Positions 40,221-50,663 of a stretch of 57,815 bases of DNA are shown in pieces. Position 1 is the stretch's first letter; each line of letters opens with the position of its first letter. Location of the stretch: assembly GCA_014240065.1 (NCBI GenBank), contig JAAZXR010000028.1, positions 1 through 57,815 on the forward strand, read 5' to 3'. The stretch comes from Myxococcales bacterium. GTDB lineage: Bacteria > Myxococcota_A > Polyangia > Nannocystales > Nannocystaceae. The notes beneath the pieces are model-generated. The model saw only the letters and a list, made by a program, of their open reading frames with translations. It did not search any database and was not told the DNA's origin. The translations under genes and the position numbers were made by a program.

Positions 40221-42193
40221 CGGGACTCTCCGGCCGCGCACGCCTTGTCATAATACTCTCGCGCTTTCTCGCCGCTGCGAGGGCGGCCGTCGCCGTGCTC
40301 GTAGACGTTGCCCATGCCGACGCAGCCGAAGCCGCTGCCCGCCGCGCACGTTCGCTCGTAGATCTCCACAGCGCGCTCGATGTCTTTCTCTGCGCCGTCT
40401 CCTAGGTGATACGAGAGCCCCTCCCACGCGCAGGCGTCGTTGTTTCCTAGCTCGCAACCTCGGCGGAAGAACACGCTCGCGCGATCACGTGACACCTCAA
40501 CCCCTGAGCCCGTCGCCAGGAGCTGCCCCGCATACAAACACCCGTCGGCTTGTCCAGACTCGCACCCGTCTGCGTAAAAGAGGGCCGCCGTGTCTATCGC
40601 CACCTCTCCCCCGAGTCCTCGGTGAAGATACACCCCAACGGTGACGCAGTCCGAGGCGCTCCCTTCGCGGCACGCTCGCCCGCGCAGCGTCTTCCCCACC
40701 ACCCAAAACTCTGCCGCGAGTTTGCCCTCCACGCGCCGCGCCAGCGCTTCGCACCCCTCCGCAGAGCGATAGGCGCACGCGCGGTGAAAGAAGCTCTTCG
40801 CGAGCTGTGGATCGATTCGGGTCCCTACCCCCGACTCATGTAGTTTACCGGCGAGCATGCACCCGCCTCCGCTGCGCGATTGACACGCGTAGGTGGCCAG
40901 TTCGAGCGCGCGCGCTCCTCCTGTCTCCGGTCCTTGCCCATCGAGCAGCCACACGGCGAGCGCCGTGCAGCCGTCGGCCTCGTTCAGGCGGCATGCCCGC
41001 TCGGTCAACGTCGTCGCCCGCTCCTTGTCCCCCGCGAGGAACAAGACCTGGCCAGAGCGATAACAACTCTCTCCATCCCCGCGCGCGCACGCGGTCTGCA
41101 GGCGCGCCAGCCCTCGCTCTGGATCGCCCGCGTCGACCAGACCCTGCGCCTCCATCCACGCGGCGTTCATGCACGCCTCCTCTTCACCCAGCTGACACCC
41201 TGTACGATAGACCTCATGCGCGAGATCAATGTTTCGCGCCCCCCCCAGCCCCGCGCCGATCATGATCCCGAAGGAGTTACAGGCGCTGCCATTCTTCAAG
41301 GTGCACGCGCGCTCATAGAGATCGCGGGATTCACCGTACGCGCCGCGATCCGCTTCGCCGTCGAGAAAACGCAATTTGGCGAGCACCGCGCACGCGTCCG
41401 CCTCTCCGATTTCACACAGAGCAGAGAGGCGGGAGCGGACATCCTCGCCGATCGGTCCGCGCTGCGTCTCCAGTTGGCGCGTCCAGTGCTCAGTGCACGC
41501 GCGCAGCAACCCGAGCCCGCACGCCGCGTGGAAATACTCGTCCGAGCTGCGGGACGCCACCCTCTCGACATCGGGGTGCCTCTCCTCGAGGAGCTCGGCG
41601 ACACGAACACACGCGTGCGGGTCACCACCCTCGCAGCTGCGAACATACGCAGCCGCTGCGACCTCGAGATCCGCGCTCCCGAGGGCGCCCGAAAACGCGA
41701 GGTTCGCCAGGATGGTACAGGAGGGGTCATCGGCGAGCTCCCCGCACTTTCGCCTCAAGATCGCCACGCCTCTCGAGATCAAGGCCGGCCCCGCGTCCGC
41801 GCCCAGGAGGCCCGCCCGAAGGCAGCCCTCACCATACCCCGCGTCGCACGCCGTCCTCCCCAACGCGGCGGCCTTCGCCCGCCGTGTGTCCTCTTCCGAC
41901 GTTGACAACAACCTCATCCACCCGAGACAGGCCGCTTGAAACCCAGCGCCGCAGCTCTCCTCGTACAGGGCCTCGGCGCGCTGTAAATCTTGGGCGGTCT
42001 CCACGCCTCCCTCAAAACGATATCCCGCGAGGAAGCAGCCCTCCGCCGATCCCGCGCGGCACTCGAGCGTGCAGCTCGCGATGTTCGAGCACGGCGGCTG
42101 CGCGACGGGCGGCGGACTCGCGCAGCCACCGAGCAGCGACATCAGCGCTGCGCCTTGGAATACGAGGACGCGAGGGTGGAGCATCCGAAGCAC
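40208..42193 (-). CDS. Cysteine-rich Sel1-repeat lipoprotein
   Basis: A 661-aa protein with lipobox LGGC (Cys24). The rest is a run of about eighteen Sel1-like repeats of roughly 34-38 residues, almost every one containing a Cys-x7-Cys pair (CGAGFQAAC, CDAGYGEGC, CELGNNDAC). The pattern is that of Helicobacter Hcp proteins, in which each pair forms a disulfide bridging the two helices. The protein should therefore be an elongated periplasmic or surface solenoid. The GTG start at 42193 has TATGAT 5 nt upstream; ATG 42184 is an alternative. Confidence 0.88.
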   Translation of the reverse strand: MLRMLHPRVLVFQGAALMSLLGGCASPPPVAQPPCSNIASCTLECRAGSAEGCFLAGYRFEGGVETAQDLQRAEALYEESCGAGFQAACLGWMRLLSTSEEDTRRAKAAALGRTACDAGYGEGCLRAGLLGADAGPALISRGVAILRRKCGELADDPSCTILANLAFSGALGSADLEVAAAAYVRSCEGGDPHACVRVAELLEERHPDVERVASRSSDEYFHAACGLGLLRACTEHWTRQLETQRGPIGEDVRSRLSALCEIGEADACAVLAKLRFLDGEADRGAYGESRDLYERACTLKNGSACNSFGIMIGAGLGGARNIDLAHEVYRTGCQLGEEEACMNAAWMEAQGLVDAGDPERGLARLQTACARGDGESCYRSGQVLFLAGDKERATTLTERACRLNEADGCTALAVWLLDGQGPETGGARALELATYACQSRSGGGCMLAGKLHESGVGTRIDPQLAKSFFHRACAYRSAEGCEALARRVEGKLAAEFWVVGKTLRGRACREGSASDCVTVGVYLHRGLGGEVAIDTAALFYADGCESGQADGCLYAGQLLATGSGVEVSRDRASVFFRRGCELGNNDACAWEGLSYHLGDGAEKDIERAVEIYERTCAAGSGFGCVGMGNVYEHGDGRPRSGEKAREYYDKACAAGESRYCR

Positions 42194-42198
42194 AACAC

Positions 42199-42204
42199 AT
42201 CATA
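42199..42204 (-). promoter_or_regulatory. -10-like box for a leaderless start (Sel1 gene)
   Basis: TATGAT on the minus strand, then GTGTT and the GTG at 42193. The box differs from the consensus TATAAT at one position. No clear -35 is present. Confidence 0.45.
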
Positions 42205-42255
42205 CATTAGGAACCCACCGCGATGCTCGGTTCGCGCGATACACCTCACTGGAGG

Positions 42256-42687
42256 TCATCCGAACGCGCGTCGCGAGAGCGTCACGCCCGTCGATTCCAC
42301 CGTCACCTCGAAGAGATCACCGTAGCTCGTCACAAATCCCACGTTTGTCTCGGTGACACCCAGCTCCCGGATGATCGCGGGGACGGTGTCGCAGTGCCCC
42401 ACGATCAAGCTCGACTGCGCTCGCCGCTGAAGCGCGCGCCGAGCCACTCCCCGGGCGTCGTTGGCCGCGTACTCCTCTGCGGCCAACCCGAGCGACTCCA
42501 ACAGGGGTTCCGCCGTGCGATGTGTCCGCAGGTAGGGGGTGACGAACACCCCCGACACCTGCGCCACGCCGAGGTCTGTGGCGAGCGCGCGGGCCCGAGC
42601 GAACCCTCGCGGGGTCAAGTCCACATCCTCAAGTCCGCGACCATGCATCTTCTCGGCGTGGCGGACCACGAAGACACGAGTCAGCAC
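42256..42687 (-). CDS. Histidine phosphatase (SixA/phosphoglycerate-mutase-like)
   Basis: A 143-aa protein from the GTG at 42687, chosen because GAGGGA precedes it and the protein then begins as the family does. The catalytic RHG-type motif is RHAEK (Arg9-His10), and the second His is in LIVGHCD. Short length and the VVRHAEK form fit SixA-like or MutT-associated phosphatases. It overlaps the end of ttcA by 7 nt, so the two are translationally coupled; a functional link is not known. Confidence 0.85.
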   Translation of the reverse strand: MLTRVFVVRHAEKMHGRGLEDVDLTPRGFARARALATDLGVAQVSGVFVTPYLRTHRTAEPLLESLGLAAEEYAANDARGVARRALQRRAQSSLIVGHCDTVPAIIRELGVTETNVGFVTSYGDLFEVTVESTGVTLSRRAFG

Positions 42688-43598
42688 GATTCGTCCCTCG
42701 CGGGGGTGGTCCGAAGGCGGACCAAACCAGCGTGCGCGGGAGGGCTGCTGGATCTCGCTGCTCGGGGCTCGACGTCTGCGCTCTCCCCACCGCGCGCGAC
42801 GGTCCCGAGCTCCTCGTCCCACAGGTGACTGGGCTTAATATTCCCCAACGCGGCGAACATATTGCTCGGGATCCGTGAATCCTCCAATTCGAACTCGGAG
42901 ATCAACGCCTTCATTTTCTTTCGTCGAAGATTCTCCTGGCTGCCGCAAAGATCGCACGGGACGATGGGGTAGCCGCGCGCGGTCGCCAGCGCCGCGAGGT
43001 CCGCCTCCGCGCAGGTGGCGAGGGGTCGAATGACGGTGTGCTCCCCTGAGTCGCTCCGCAGCTTGCAGGGCATCGCCTTGAGCTGTCCGGCGTAGACGAA
43101 GTTGAGCAAAAATGTCTCGAGCACGTCCTCGCGATGATGTCCGAGCGCAATTTTGGTCGCCCCGAGGTCCGTCGCCGTGCGGTAGAGGATGCCCCTGCGA
43201 AGCCGCGAACACAGCGAGCAGAACGCCTTGCCCTCCGGCGTGTGCTCCTTGACGACGCGGTGCGTGTCGACCGTGACGAGGTGATGTTCGAAGCCCTGTT
43301 GTACGAGGTGGTCGCGAATCGTCGACACCGGGAAGCCGGGATGTCCCTGATCGAGGTTCACCGCCACCATCGAGAACTCAAAGGGGAGCTTGCGCTGATA
43401 TGCGCGGAGCAGATGCAGCATGCCCCACGAATCTTTCCCGCCGGAGATCGCCACCATCACCTTGTCGCCTGGTTCAATCAACCCGCGCTGCTTGTTGAGG
43501 CGCGAAATTTGTCGCAAGAGTCGCCGCTCGATCCGATCGGCCGAGCCGGCTTGTGCGTCCTCCACTGCGGCCGCCCCACCTGAAACATCGCGAAGCAT
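42681..43598 (-). CDS. ttcA: tRNA 2-thiocytidine(32) synthetase TtcA
   Basis: A 305-aa PP-loop ATPase. The PP-loop SGGKDS is at 52-57 and two Cys pairs (CSLC and CDLC) would hold the [4Fe-4S] cluster; IALGHHREDVLETF is also typical. TtcA thiolates C32 of several tRNAs. The C-terminal 45 residues are a Ser/Arg/Pro-rich extension. The ATG at 43598 is preferred; TATGGG lies 6 nt upstream and no SD is seen. Divergent from the AarF-like gene. Confidence 0.92.
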   Translation of the reverse strand: MLRDVSGGAAAVEDAQAGSADRIERRLLRQISRLNKQRGLIEPGDKVMVAISGGKDSWGMLHLLRAYQRKLPFEFSMVAVNLDQGHPGFPVSTIRDHLVQQGFEHHLVTVDTHRVVKEHTPEGKAFCSLCSRLRRGILYRTATDLGATKIALGHHREDVLETFLLNFVYAGQLKAMPCKLRSDSGEHTVIRPLATCAEADLAALATARGYPIVPCDLCGSQENLRRKKMKALISEFELEDSRIPSNMFAALGNIKPSHLWDEELGTVARGGESADVEPRAARSSSPPAHAGLVRLRTTPARDESC

Positions 43599-43604
43599 CC
43601 ACAA

Positions 43605-43610
43605 CCCATA
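43605..43610 (-). promoter_or_regulatory. Weak -10-like box before ttcA
   Basis: TATGGG on the minus strand, then TTGTGG and the ATG. The spacing of 6 nt matches the other leaderless candidates, but the last base of the hexamer is G. Confidence 0.3.
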
Positions 43611-43710
43611 CCACGAGGCACAGCGAGGCGCAGCGAGCCCCACCGTGCGCCTCGGCGCCACACCAGCCGGTCCCACGGGAGAGACGCCCCAGCTTCCTCG
43701 GGCGCCGCTC

Positions 43711-43739
43711 TTACCTGCTCCTCGGTTCCTCGTTATACT
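43711..43739 (+). promoter_or_regulatory. Promoter for a leaderless start (AarF-like gene)
   Basis: TTACCT (43711-43716), 17 nt, TATACT (43734-43739), then 6 nt and the GTG at 43746. The -10 is near consensus; transcription would begin at the start codon. Confidence 0.5.
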
Positions 43740-43745
43740 CTCACG

Positions 43746-45446
43746 GTGTCAGTCATTCGGACCCTCGTGCACTCTTCACGTGCGCTCGTCACGACGGCCA
43801 AGGATGTCGCGCGCACCAGAGAAATCGCCGGCGTTTTCTGGAAGCACGGCTTCGGATGGGTCATCCGGCGCCTAAAGCTCCGCAAGGAGCTGCAAATCGA
43901 TGGGGAGTCGACTGGCTCGATGGGGCGCCCCGCCCCGCTCGAAGACCCCGACACCGGGGAGCGACTCGTCGCGGCCCTCACCGATCTCGGACCCACGTGG
44001 GTCAAGTTCGGGCAGATCATGTCCACGCGCCCCGACGTCCTCCCGGCCGCGTTGATCGAGCGGCTCGCCTCGCTCCAGGATCAGGTCGCGCCGATGTCGG
44101 AGACGGACATGACCACGCAGATGAGCGCGCAGTTCGGGCCGGGTTGGCGCGGACTTTTCTCAGAGTTCGACAACGCCCCCATGGCCTCCGCGAGCATCGG
44201 GCAGGTCCACGCCGCGCGCCTCAAGACCGGAGAAGAGGTGGTGCTCAAGATCCAGCGGCTGGACATCCAACCGAAGATCACGAGCGACCTGCACATCCTG
44301 CACGTCATCGCGACGTGGATGGAAGACGCCTTCGAAGCCGCGCACGCCATGGACCTCACGGGGATGGTGCGTGACTTCGCGAAATCACTGGAGCAAGAGC
44401 TCGACTACCGGGCGGAGGCGAGCAACATCGAGATGTTCCGCCAAAACTTCCGCGAGGTGCCCAACATCCATCTCCCTGAGGTCTACCGCGACCTCTCCAC
44501 ACGCTATGTGCTGTGCATGGAGCGAATCGAGGGGAAGAAGATGACCGAGATCCTCGACGAGGGCGGCGAGACCAATGACCTGGTCACGCTGTATTTCAAC
44601 ATGGCCTACCAGATGCTGTTCGTGGACGGGTTCTTCCACGGTGACTTACATCCAGGGAACGTGTTGATCCAGAGCGACGGGTCCCTCGCGGTCATCGACT
44701 GCGGCATGGTGGGCCGGCTGGCCCCGACCCGGAAGGACCGAATTGTCGACATCATCTGGGCGGTCCTCAACGAGGACCTAGAGGCGGTCGCCCGCCACAT
44801 CTACGACTTGGCCATCCCGAGCGGCGTCGTCGACTACCCCTCCTTCGAAGCCGACGCCATCGCCATCGCCGAGCGCTACATCGTCGGCGTGCCGCTGTCC
44901 CACATTCAGATGGGCGCGCTGTTTGCCGACCTCGTGCAAGGCGCCACGCGCCATCAGGTGCGCATGCCCACGGACTTCACGATGATGTTCAAGGCCATCA
45001 TGACCACCGAGGGGCTCGCGAAGGCCATCGCGCCAGACATCAACCCCATCGATCTCGCCTACCCCTACGTGTCGCGGATGGTCACGGAGCGCTATTCACC
45101 GGAGCGGGTGAAGCAGGTGCTCTTGTCCGACGTCCAGCAGCTCTCGTCCATGTTGCGAGGGATGCCGCGCGCGCTCCCGAGGACCCTCGACAATCTCAAC
45201 CGCGGCGCGCTCACCTTCGGCATCAACGACGCGAGCCTCGCGACCCTCGACCAGGCGCAGAGCCGGCGGACCGGGCGGACCATCCGCGCCGCGTTTACCA
45301 TGACCACGCTCGTCTGCGGTGCGATGACGCTGGGCGTCGAACAGCTGCCACCGGCGCTGTGGGGGATCAACGGGGTCTCGCTCGCCTTCTGGTTCTTGTC
45401 TGCCACCGGCGCCGTGACGCTCCTTCGCCGCGGTGGGCTCTTGTAG
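43746..45446 (+). CDS. ABC1/AarF/UbiB-family atypical kinase
   Basis: A 566-aa protein. The KxGQ region reads WVKFGQIMSTRPDVLP, the Ala-rich loop MASASIGQVHAA, the conserved Lys is in VVLKIQR, the catalytic loop is HGDLHPGNVL, and the metal site is IDCG (318-320) where most family members have DFG. Two hydrophobic segments end the protein (about 507-525 and 535-555). Relatives support ubiquinone synthesis or lipid homeostasis at the membrane as ATPases rather than protein kinases. The substrate is not known. Confidence 0.9.
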   Translation: MSVIRTLVHSSRALVTTAKDVARTREIAGVFWKHGFGWVIRRLKLRKELQIDGESTGSMGRPAPLEDPDTGERLVAALTDLGPTWVKFGQIMSTRPDVLPAALIERLASLQDQVAPMSETDMTTQMSAQFGPGWRGLFSEFDNAPMASASIGQVHAARLKTGEEVVLKIQRLDIQPKITSDLHILHVIATWMEDAFEAAHAMDLTGMVRDFAKSLEQELDYRAEASNIEMFRQNFREVPNIHLPEVYRDLSTRYVLCMERIEGKKMTEILDEGGETNDLVTLYFNMAYQMLFVDGFFHGDLHPGNVLIQSDGSLAVIDCGMVGRLAPTRKDRIVDIIWAVLNEDLEAVARHIYDLAIPSGVVDYPSFEADAIAIAERYIVGVPLSHIQMGALFADLVQGATRHQVRMPTDFTMMFKAIMTTEGLAKAIAPDINPIDLAYPYVSRMVTERYSPERVKQVLLSDVQQLSSMLRGMPRALPRTLDNLNRGALTFGINDASLATLDQAQSRRTGRTIRAAFTMTTLVCGAMTLGVEQLPPALWGINGVSLAFWFLSATGAVTLLRRGGLL

Positions 45447-45484
45447 CGGCGTCGATCAAGCCCCCCCTTCGTCGCGGCGCTGCT

Positions 45485-46549
45485 ATGGTTCGTCCTCCGA
45501 TGTCACCTTCGCTCCCGCTCCGATCGCTACAGTGGCTCACGCCGAAGATTCTCGCGCGCGTACCGGGTGGCCCCCCCGACCGCCCAGGTCGCTCCCCCCT
45601 CGATCCGGTGCTGCGCGGGCTCCTCTCTCTTGAGGACAGGACGCCGCTCGGCTTCGACACCAGTCGTGGTCCGGCGCACGCGCGGAAGAATATGCGCACC
45701 CTCTCGACGTTTCTGGGGCCCACCACTGCTCACGCTTTGCAGATCCGTGACGGCCATATGGACCTCGGTGATCGGCGCCTCGCGTTCCGCCATTACCGCG
45801 CGCCCGCGGTCCAACAGCCCCGGCCCACCCTCGTCTATTTTCACGGCGGCGGCTTCGTCATCGGGGACATCCCCAGCTACGACGGCGCGTGCCGAGTGCT
45901 CGCCGCCAGCAGCGGCTTGGACGTCGTGAGCGTCGACTATCGCCTCGCGCCAGAGCACCGCTTCCCCGCCGCGCACGACGACGCCGCCGCCGCCTTCGAG
46001 TGGGTGACCGCGCGGGCCCATGAATTCGGCGGTGATGACAGCGAGGTCGCGGTGGGCGGAGACAGCGCCGGTGGAAACTTGGCGGTGTTTGTCTCCAGGG
46101 CGCGCGCCGATCGGGGGCTGCCCCTTCCCGCGGCACAGCTGCTGATCTACCCGAGCCTGGATTTGACACGAAGCTGCCCCTCCCACGAGACCCTCGGTCA
46201 CGGATATCTGCTCGACCAGGAGATGCTGGACTTCTTCGTCAACCACTACCTCTCGAGCGAAGAAGAGGCCCGCGACCCCCGGGTCTCTCCGCTGTTGCAC
46301 CCGATGGTTTCGCTGCCTCCGTCGCTGTTCATCCTCGCCGGATACGACCCCCTCATCGACGAGGGGCGCGGGTACAGCGAGCTTATGGCGGCGGAGGGGA
46401 CCCACGTGGAGGCCGTCGAACACAGCAGCCTGATCCATGGATTCGTTAATCTAGGGGGCATCTGCCACGCCGCCCACGACGCCGTCGTGGACGCGGGGGA
46501 GCGCCTCGCGGCGTTGCTCGCCCGAGACAGCGCCGGCGCTCAGGGCTGA
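45485..46549 (+). CDS. Alpha/beta-hydrolase esterase, hormone-sensitive-lipase family
   Basis: A 354-aa enzyme with the oxyanion motif HGGGF (120-124), the nucleophile Ser194 in GGDSAGGN, the Asp in GYDPLIDEG and the His in SLIHGF. It hydrolyses short-chain esters. There is no signal peptide, though the N-terminal 80 residues are an extra cap region. ATG 45500 is an alternative start; TATGGT precedes it by 10 nt. It overlaps the convergent transporter gene by 10 nt. Confidence 0.9.
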   Translation: MVRPPMSPSLPLRSLQWLTPKILARVPGGPPDRPGRSPLDPVLRGLLSLEDRTPLGFDTSRGPAHARKNMRTLSTFLGPTTAHALQIRDGHMDLGDRRLAFRHYRAPAVQQPRPTLVYFHGGGFVIGDIPSYDGACRVLAASSGLDVVSVDYRLAPEHRFPAAHDDAAAAFEWVTARAHEFGGDDSEVAVGGDSAGGNLAVFVSRARADRGLPLPAAQLLIYPSLDLTRSCPSHETLGHGYLLDQEMLDFFVNHYLSSEEEARDPRVSPLLHPMVSLPPSLFILAGYDPLIDEGRGYSELMAAEGTHVEAVEHSSLIHGFVNLGGICHAAHDAVVDAGERLAALLARDSAGAQG

Positions 46550-47715
46550 TCCGGCGGCGGCACCGGCTGCGCCTCGTCTCCAGAGAGGAGCGGCGTCAAC
46601 ACCCGTCGCTTGAGCAAGCGCCAGGCCACCACGCCGAACGCCGTCAGAGGAATCGCGAAGACCATCCCAAGGATCCCTCCAAGCGCGCTCCCCCAAAAGA
46701 AGATCGCGATGATAATGACGAGCGGATGAAGCCCGGTCGCCTCCCCCATGATTCGCGGCGTCAACACATAGCCTTCGATCACCTGCACAGCGACGAAGAC
46801 CCCGAGGATGCCGCCCACCAAGGGGAGCCCCCCTCCGGTTTGAAACATCGCCACCGGCAGCACCACAGAGAGGCCGAGCATCGTGCCGAGGTAGGGGATG
46901 ATGTTGAGGATCCCAATGGCGAATCCGAACACGAGCCCAAAATTGAGCCCGCAGAGCATGAACCCGACGGAGAGCATGACCCCCATCAGCACGCCGATGA
47001 GGATCTGACCGCGGAAGAACACCACCATGCAATCGACAAACTCACGCACCAAAAACGTCACGTCCTCCCGGGCCCGCGCGCTCATGAAGCTCAGGTGAGA
47101 CTCAAGCACCTCGACGGGGTGCGCGGTCCCGAGCATAAAGAAGTAGAGATACACGGGGATGATGGCGACGCCCGTGAGCGTCGCCGCCACGCCGCCCAGA
47201 CTCGACTGAAGCCGCTCGAGCGCGGGCGCGGACACAGACAGCCACCGCATCGAGGTCAAGACCTCGACGAGCTCGCCCCCCAAACGCCGCAGGTCCACCA
47301 CCCCGGCGAGCCGATCCATCAGCCCCGGATAGCGCGTCGCCAACGTATCGTGCAGCGACGCGAAGAACTGCGGCGCGGCGTCGACGAGATTGAGGGTCTC
47401 CCGCAACAGCGTCGGCACCCCCCACACCAAGATCCCGACCCCAGCGGACCCGCTCACCGCGAAGATGATCACGACCGCGAGCCACCGGCGCCCTCCTCCG
47501 AGGCGAACGTCGAGTTTATTGACCCAAGGTCGCAGCAACAGCGCCGCGATCCCCGCCACGGCCAGCGGCCAGATCACGTGCGCGAAGGCGGCGAGGACCT
47601 GACGGAGCAGGACGAAGACACCGAAACAGAACACCCCGACGATCGCCGTCGCGACGCAGGCGACGCTGATCTTCACCATGCGTTGTTGAAATGGTGAGAG
47701 CTCCAGCGACGCCAT
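46540..47715 (-). CDS. AI-2E family transporter
   Basis: A 391-aa inner membrane protein with about eight hydrophobic segments. The layout fits the AI-2E exporter family (formerly PerM/TqsA): a first pair of segments, a large soluble loop (residues 85-160), and the conserved GLNFGLVFGFAIGILNIIPYLG and YVLTPRIMG blocks. Members include the autoinducer-2 exporter TqsA and Na+/H+ antiporters; the substrate here is unknown. Confidence 0.9.
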   Translation of the reverse strand: MASLELSPFQQRMVKISVACVATAIVGVFCFGVFVLLRQVLAAFAHVIWPLAVAGIAALLLRPWVNKLDVRLGGGRRWLAVVIIFAVSGSAGVGILVWGVPTLLRETLNLVDAAPQFFASLHDTLATRYPGLMDRLAGVVDLRRLGGELVEVLTSMRWLSVSAPALERLQSSLGGVAATLTGVAIIPVYLYFFMLGTAHPVEVLESHLSFMSARAREDVTFLVREFVDCMVVFFRGQILIGVLMGVMLSVGFMLCGLNFGLVFGFAIGILNIIPYLGTMLGLSVVLPVAMFQTGGGLPLVGGILGVFVAVQVIEGYVLTPRIMGEATGLHPLVIIIAIFFWGSALGGILGMVFAIPLTAFGVVAWRLLKRRVLTPLLSGDEAQPVPPPDQP

Positions 47716-47813
47716 GGGTCATCGTTGCAACCCGCATTGCCCGGGTCAAGTCACCGACGCAGGGCGTCGCGCCGGTCAAGGGCGCTCCCACCGGCCCGCC
47801 CGCCCGACGCCCA

Positions 47814-47846
47814 AGAAAACAAAGGCCCCCGCGACTGCGGAGGCCC
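47814..47846 (-). terminator. Rho-independent terminator of groESL
   Basis: On the minus strand GGCCTCCGC, loop AGTC, GCGGGGGCC form a 9-bp stem with one G-T pair, followed by TTTGTTTTC. It begins about 24 nt after the groEL stop codon. Confidence 0.75.
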
Positions 47847-47869
47847 CTGTCAGACGTGAGACGTCGGGC

Positions 47870-49549
<1,680 letters not shown>

Positions 49550-49840
49550 TTAGCCCTCGATCACAGCGAGGATTTCTTCTTCTTTGAGGATGATGAGGTC
49601 GTCGCCCTCGAGCTTGATCTCGGTGCCGGAATATTTGCCGAAGAGGACTTCGTCGCCCTTTTTGACGTCGAGTGGACGTCGGTCTCCGTTGTCATCGGAG
49701 CGGCCATTTCCTACCGCGATGACCTTTCCGCGGGCTTGCTTCTCTTTTGCTGCCTCGGGGATGATCAGACCACCGGAGGTGGTTTCTTTATCGGCGACGC
49801 GCTTGATGAGGACTCTGTCGTTGAGTGGACGGACTTTCAT
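49550..49840 (-). CDS. groES: Co-chaperonin GroES
   Basis: A 96-aa Hsp10 lid subunit: [15 protein letters not shown], the mobile loop [15 protein letters not shown], and [14 protein letters not shown]. It is the first gene of the groESL operon. Upstream no CIRCE inverted repeat (TTAGCACTC-N9-GAGTGCTAA) is present, so HrcA control is not indicated. Confidence 0.98.
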   Translation of the reverse strand: MKVRPLNDRVLIKRVADKETTSGGLIIPEAAKEKQARGKVIAVGNGRSDDNGDRRPLDVKKGDEVLFGKYSGTEIKLEGDDLIILKEEEILAVIEG

Positions 49841-49871
49841 GATTTCTTGGATCTCCAGTTTGGACGTGGGT

Positions 49872-49889
49872 GCCTCGTCGTCGCGAGGC
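49872..49889 (-). promoter_or_regulatory. Stem-loop in the groES leader
   Basis: GCCTCG, 6 nt, CGAGGC forms a 6-bp stem about 32 nt before the groES ATG. It is within the predicted 125-nt leader and might influence translation on heat shock, but no known thermometer is recognised. Confidence 0.3.
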
Positions 49890-49972
49890 TAGTTTCGTGG
49901 CGAGCGCCCAGCGCTTCGCCGACATGTCACCGCTCCGACCTTCTTCTTCTATGGCCCGGGGCAGCGCGCGCG

Positions 49973-50000
49973 AGTCTAGTGCCGCGTTCAGGTGGGTCAA
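49973..50000 (-). promoter_or_regulatory. Promoter of groESL
   Basis: CTTGACC (-35 at 49995-50000) and TAGACT (49973-49978) are 16 nt apart on the minus strand. The form is sigma-70-like; the CTTGA start is also shared with sigma-32 sites, but the CCCCAT -10 of that factor is absent. Confidence 0.5.
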
Positions 50001-50093
50001 GCCCCCACCCCCGAATCAAATTTTGCGGGATTTCTCACAGCAAAATGGCTCTCGGCGGCTGAGCCTGCTAGAATCAAATGTAGGTCAGACGCC

Positions 50094-50654
50094 ATGAGTA
50101 CGCGCGTGAAGGTGAATGAGACGCTCCGCTCGTTTTTTTACGAGCGAGTGGAGCACGCCGTCGAGCGCCGAAAAGCCTCGTTATCCGACGAAACTCAGGC
50201 CTACGCGGTCAACTTTCTTGCGGCATACGCGCGACGTACTGGCCTCGCGGGTCGCCGATCCCGGGCCCTCGCCCTCGATTTCATGGAGGCGGTCGACCGC
50301 GGCGCGAGCGCGCTGCGGGACGTGGGGGACCGCGCCCTGTACATCGCGGGGGTGGTGCCGCGCAGCCTCGATCGGACGCCGATGAACGTGCGCTACGTCG
50401 CGAGCATCGGGACCAACGCCTACCGCGAAGTCGGAGGCATGCTCCCGAGCCTCACCGTCTTCAACGAGCTCGCCGAGTCCTTTGAAACGGTGCGGCTGAT
50501 CGTCGGGGACGCGACCACGAGCGACGAGCACGAGCACATCAACCTGCTCGAGGTGTACGAGCGGTGGCTGGGCGCCCGCGACCAACGCGACGCCGAGCTG
50601 CTCTTGGCCGCGGGGATGCGCCTCGATGACGCCGCGACCCACGGCGTTCATTGA
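50094..50654 (+). CDS. Protein of unknown function
   Basis: A 186-aa cytoplasmic protein without recognised domain. It is helical and Arg/Ala-rich (VNETLRSFFYERVEHAVERRK; SRALALDFMEAVDRG), with a central NVRYVASIGTNAYREVGG and VFNELAESFETVRLIVGDA. The ATG at 50094 follows TAGAAT by 19 nt, a plausible -10 with short leader. It is divergent from groES and converges on an exported protein gene. Confidence 0.7.
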   Translation: MSTRVKVNETLRSFFYERVEHAVERRKASLSDETQAYAVNFLAAYARRTGLAGRRSRALALDFMEAVDRGASALRDVGDRALYIAGVVPRSLDRTPMNVRYVASIGTNAYREVGGMLPSLTVFNELAESFETVRLIVGDATTSDEHEHINLLEVYERWLGARDQRDAELLLAAGMRLDDAATHGVH

Positions 50655-50663
50655 CCGGGACCC

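Noticed and set aside
49841-50000. CIRCE operator before groES
   Set aside because: The only inverted repeat is GCCTCG/CGAGGC, unrelated to TTAGCACTC-N9-GAGTGCTAA.
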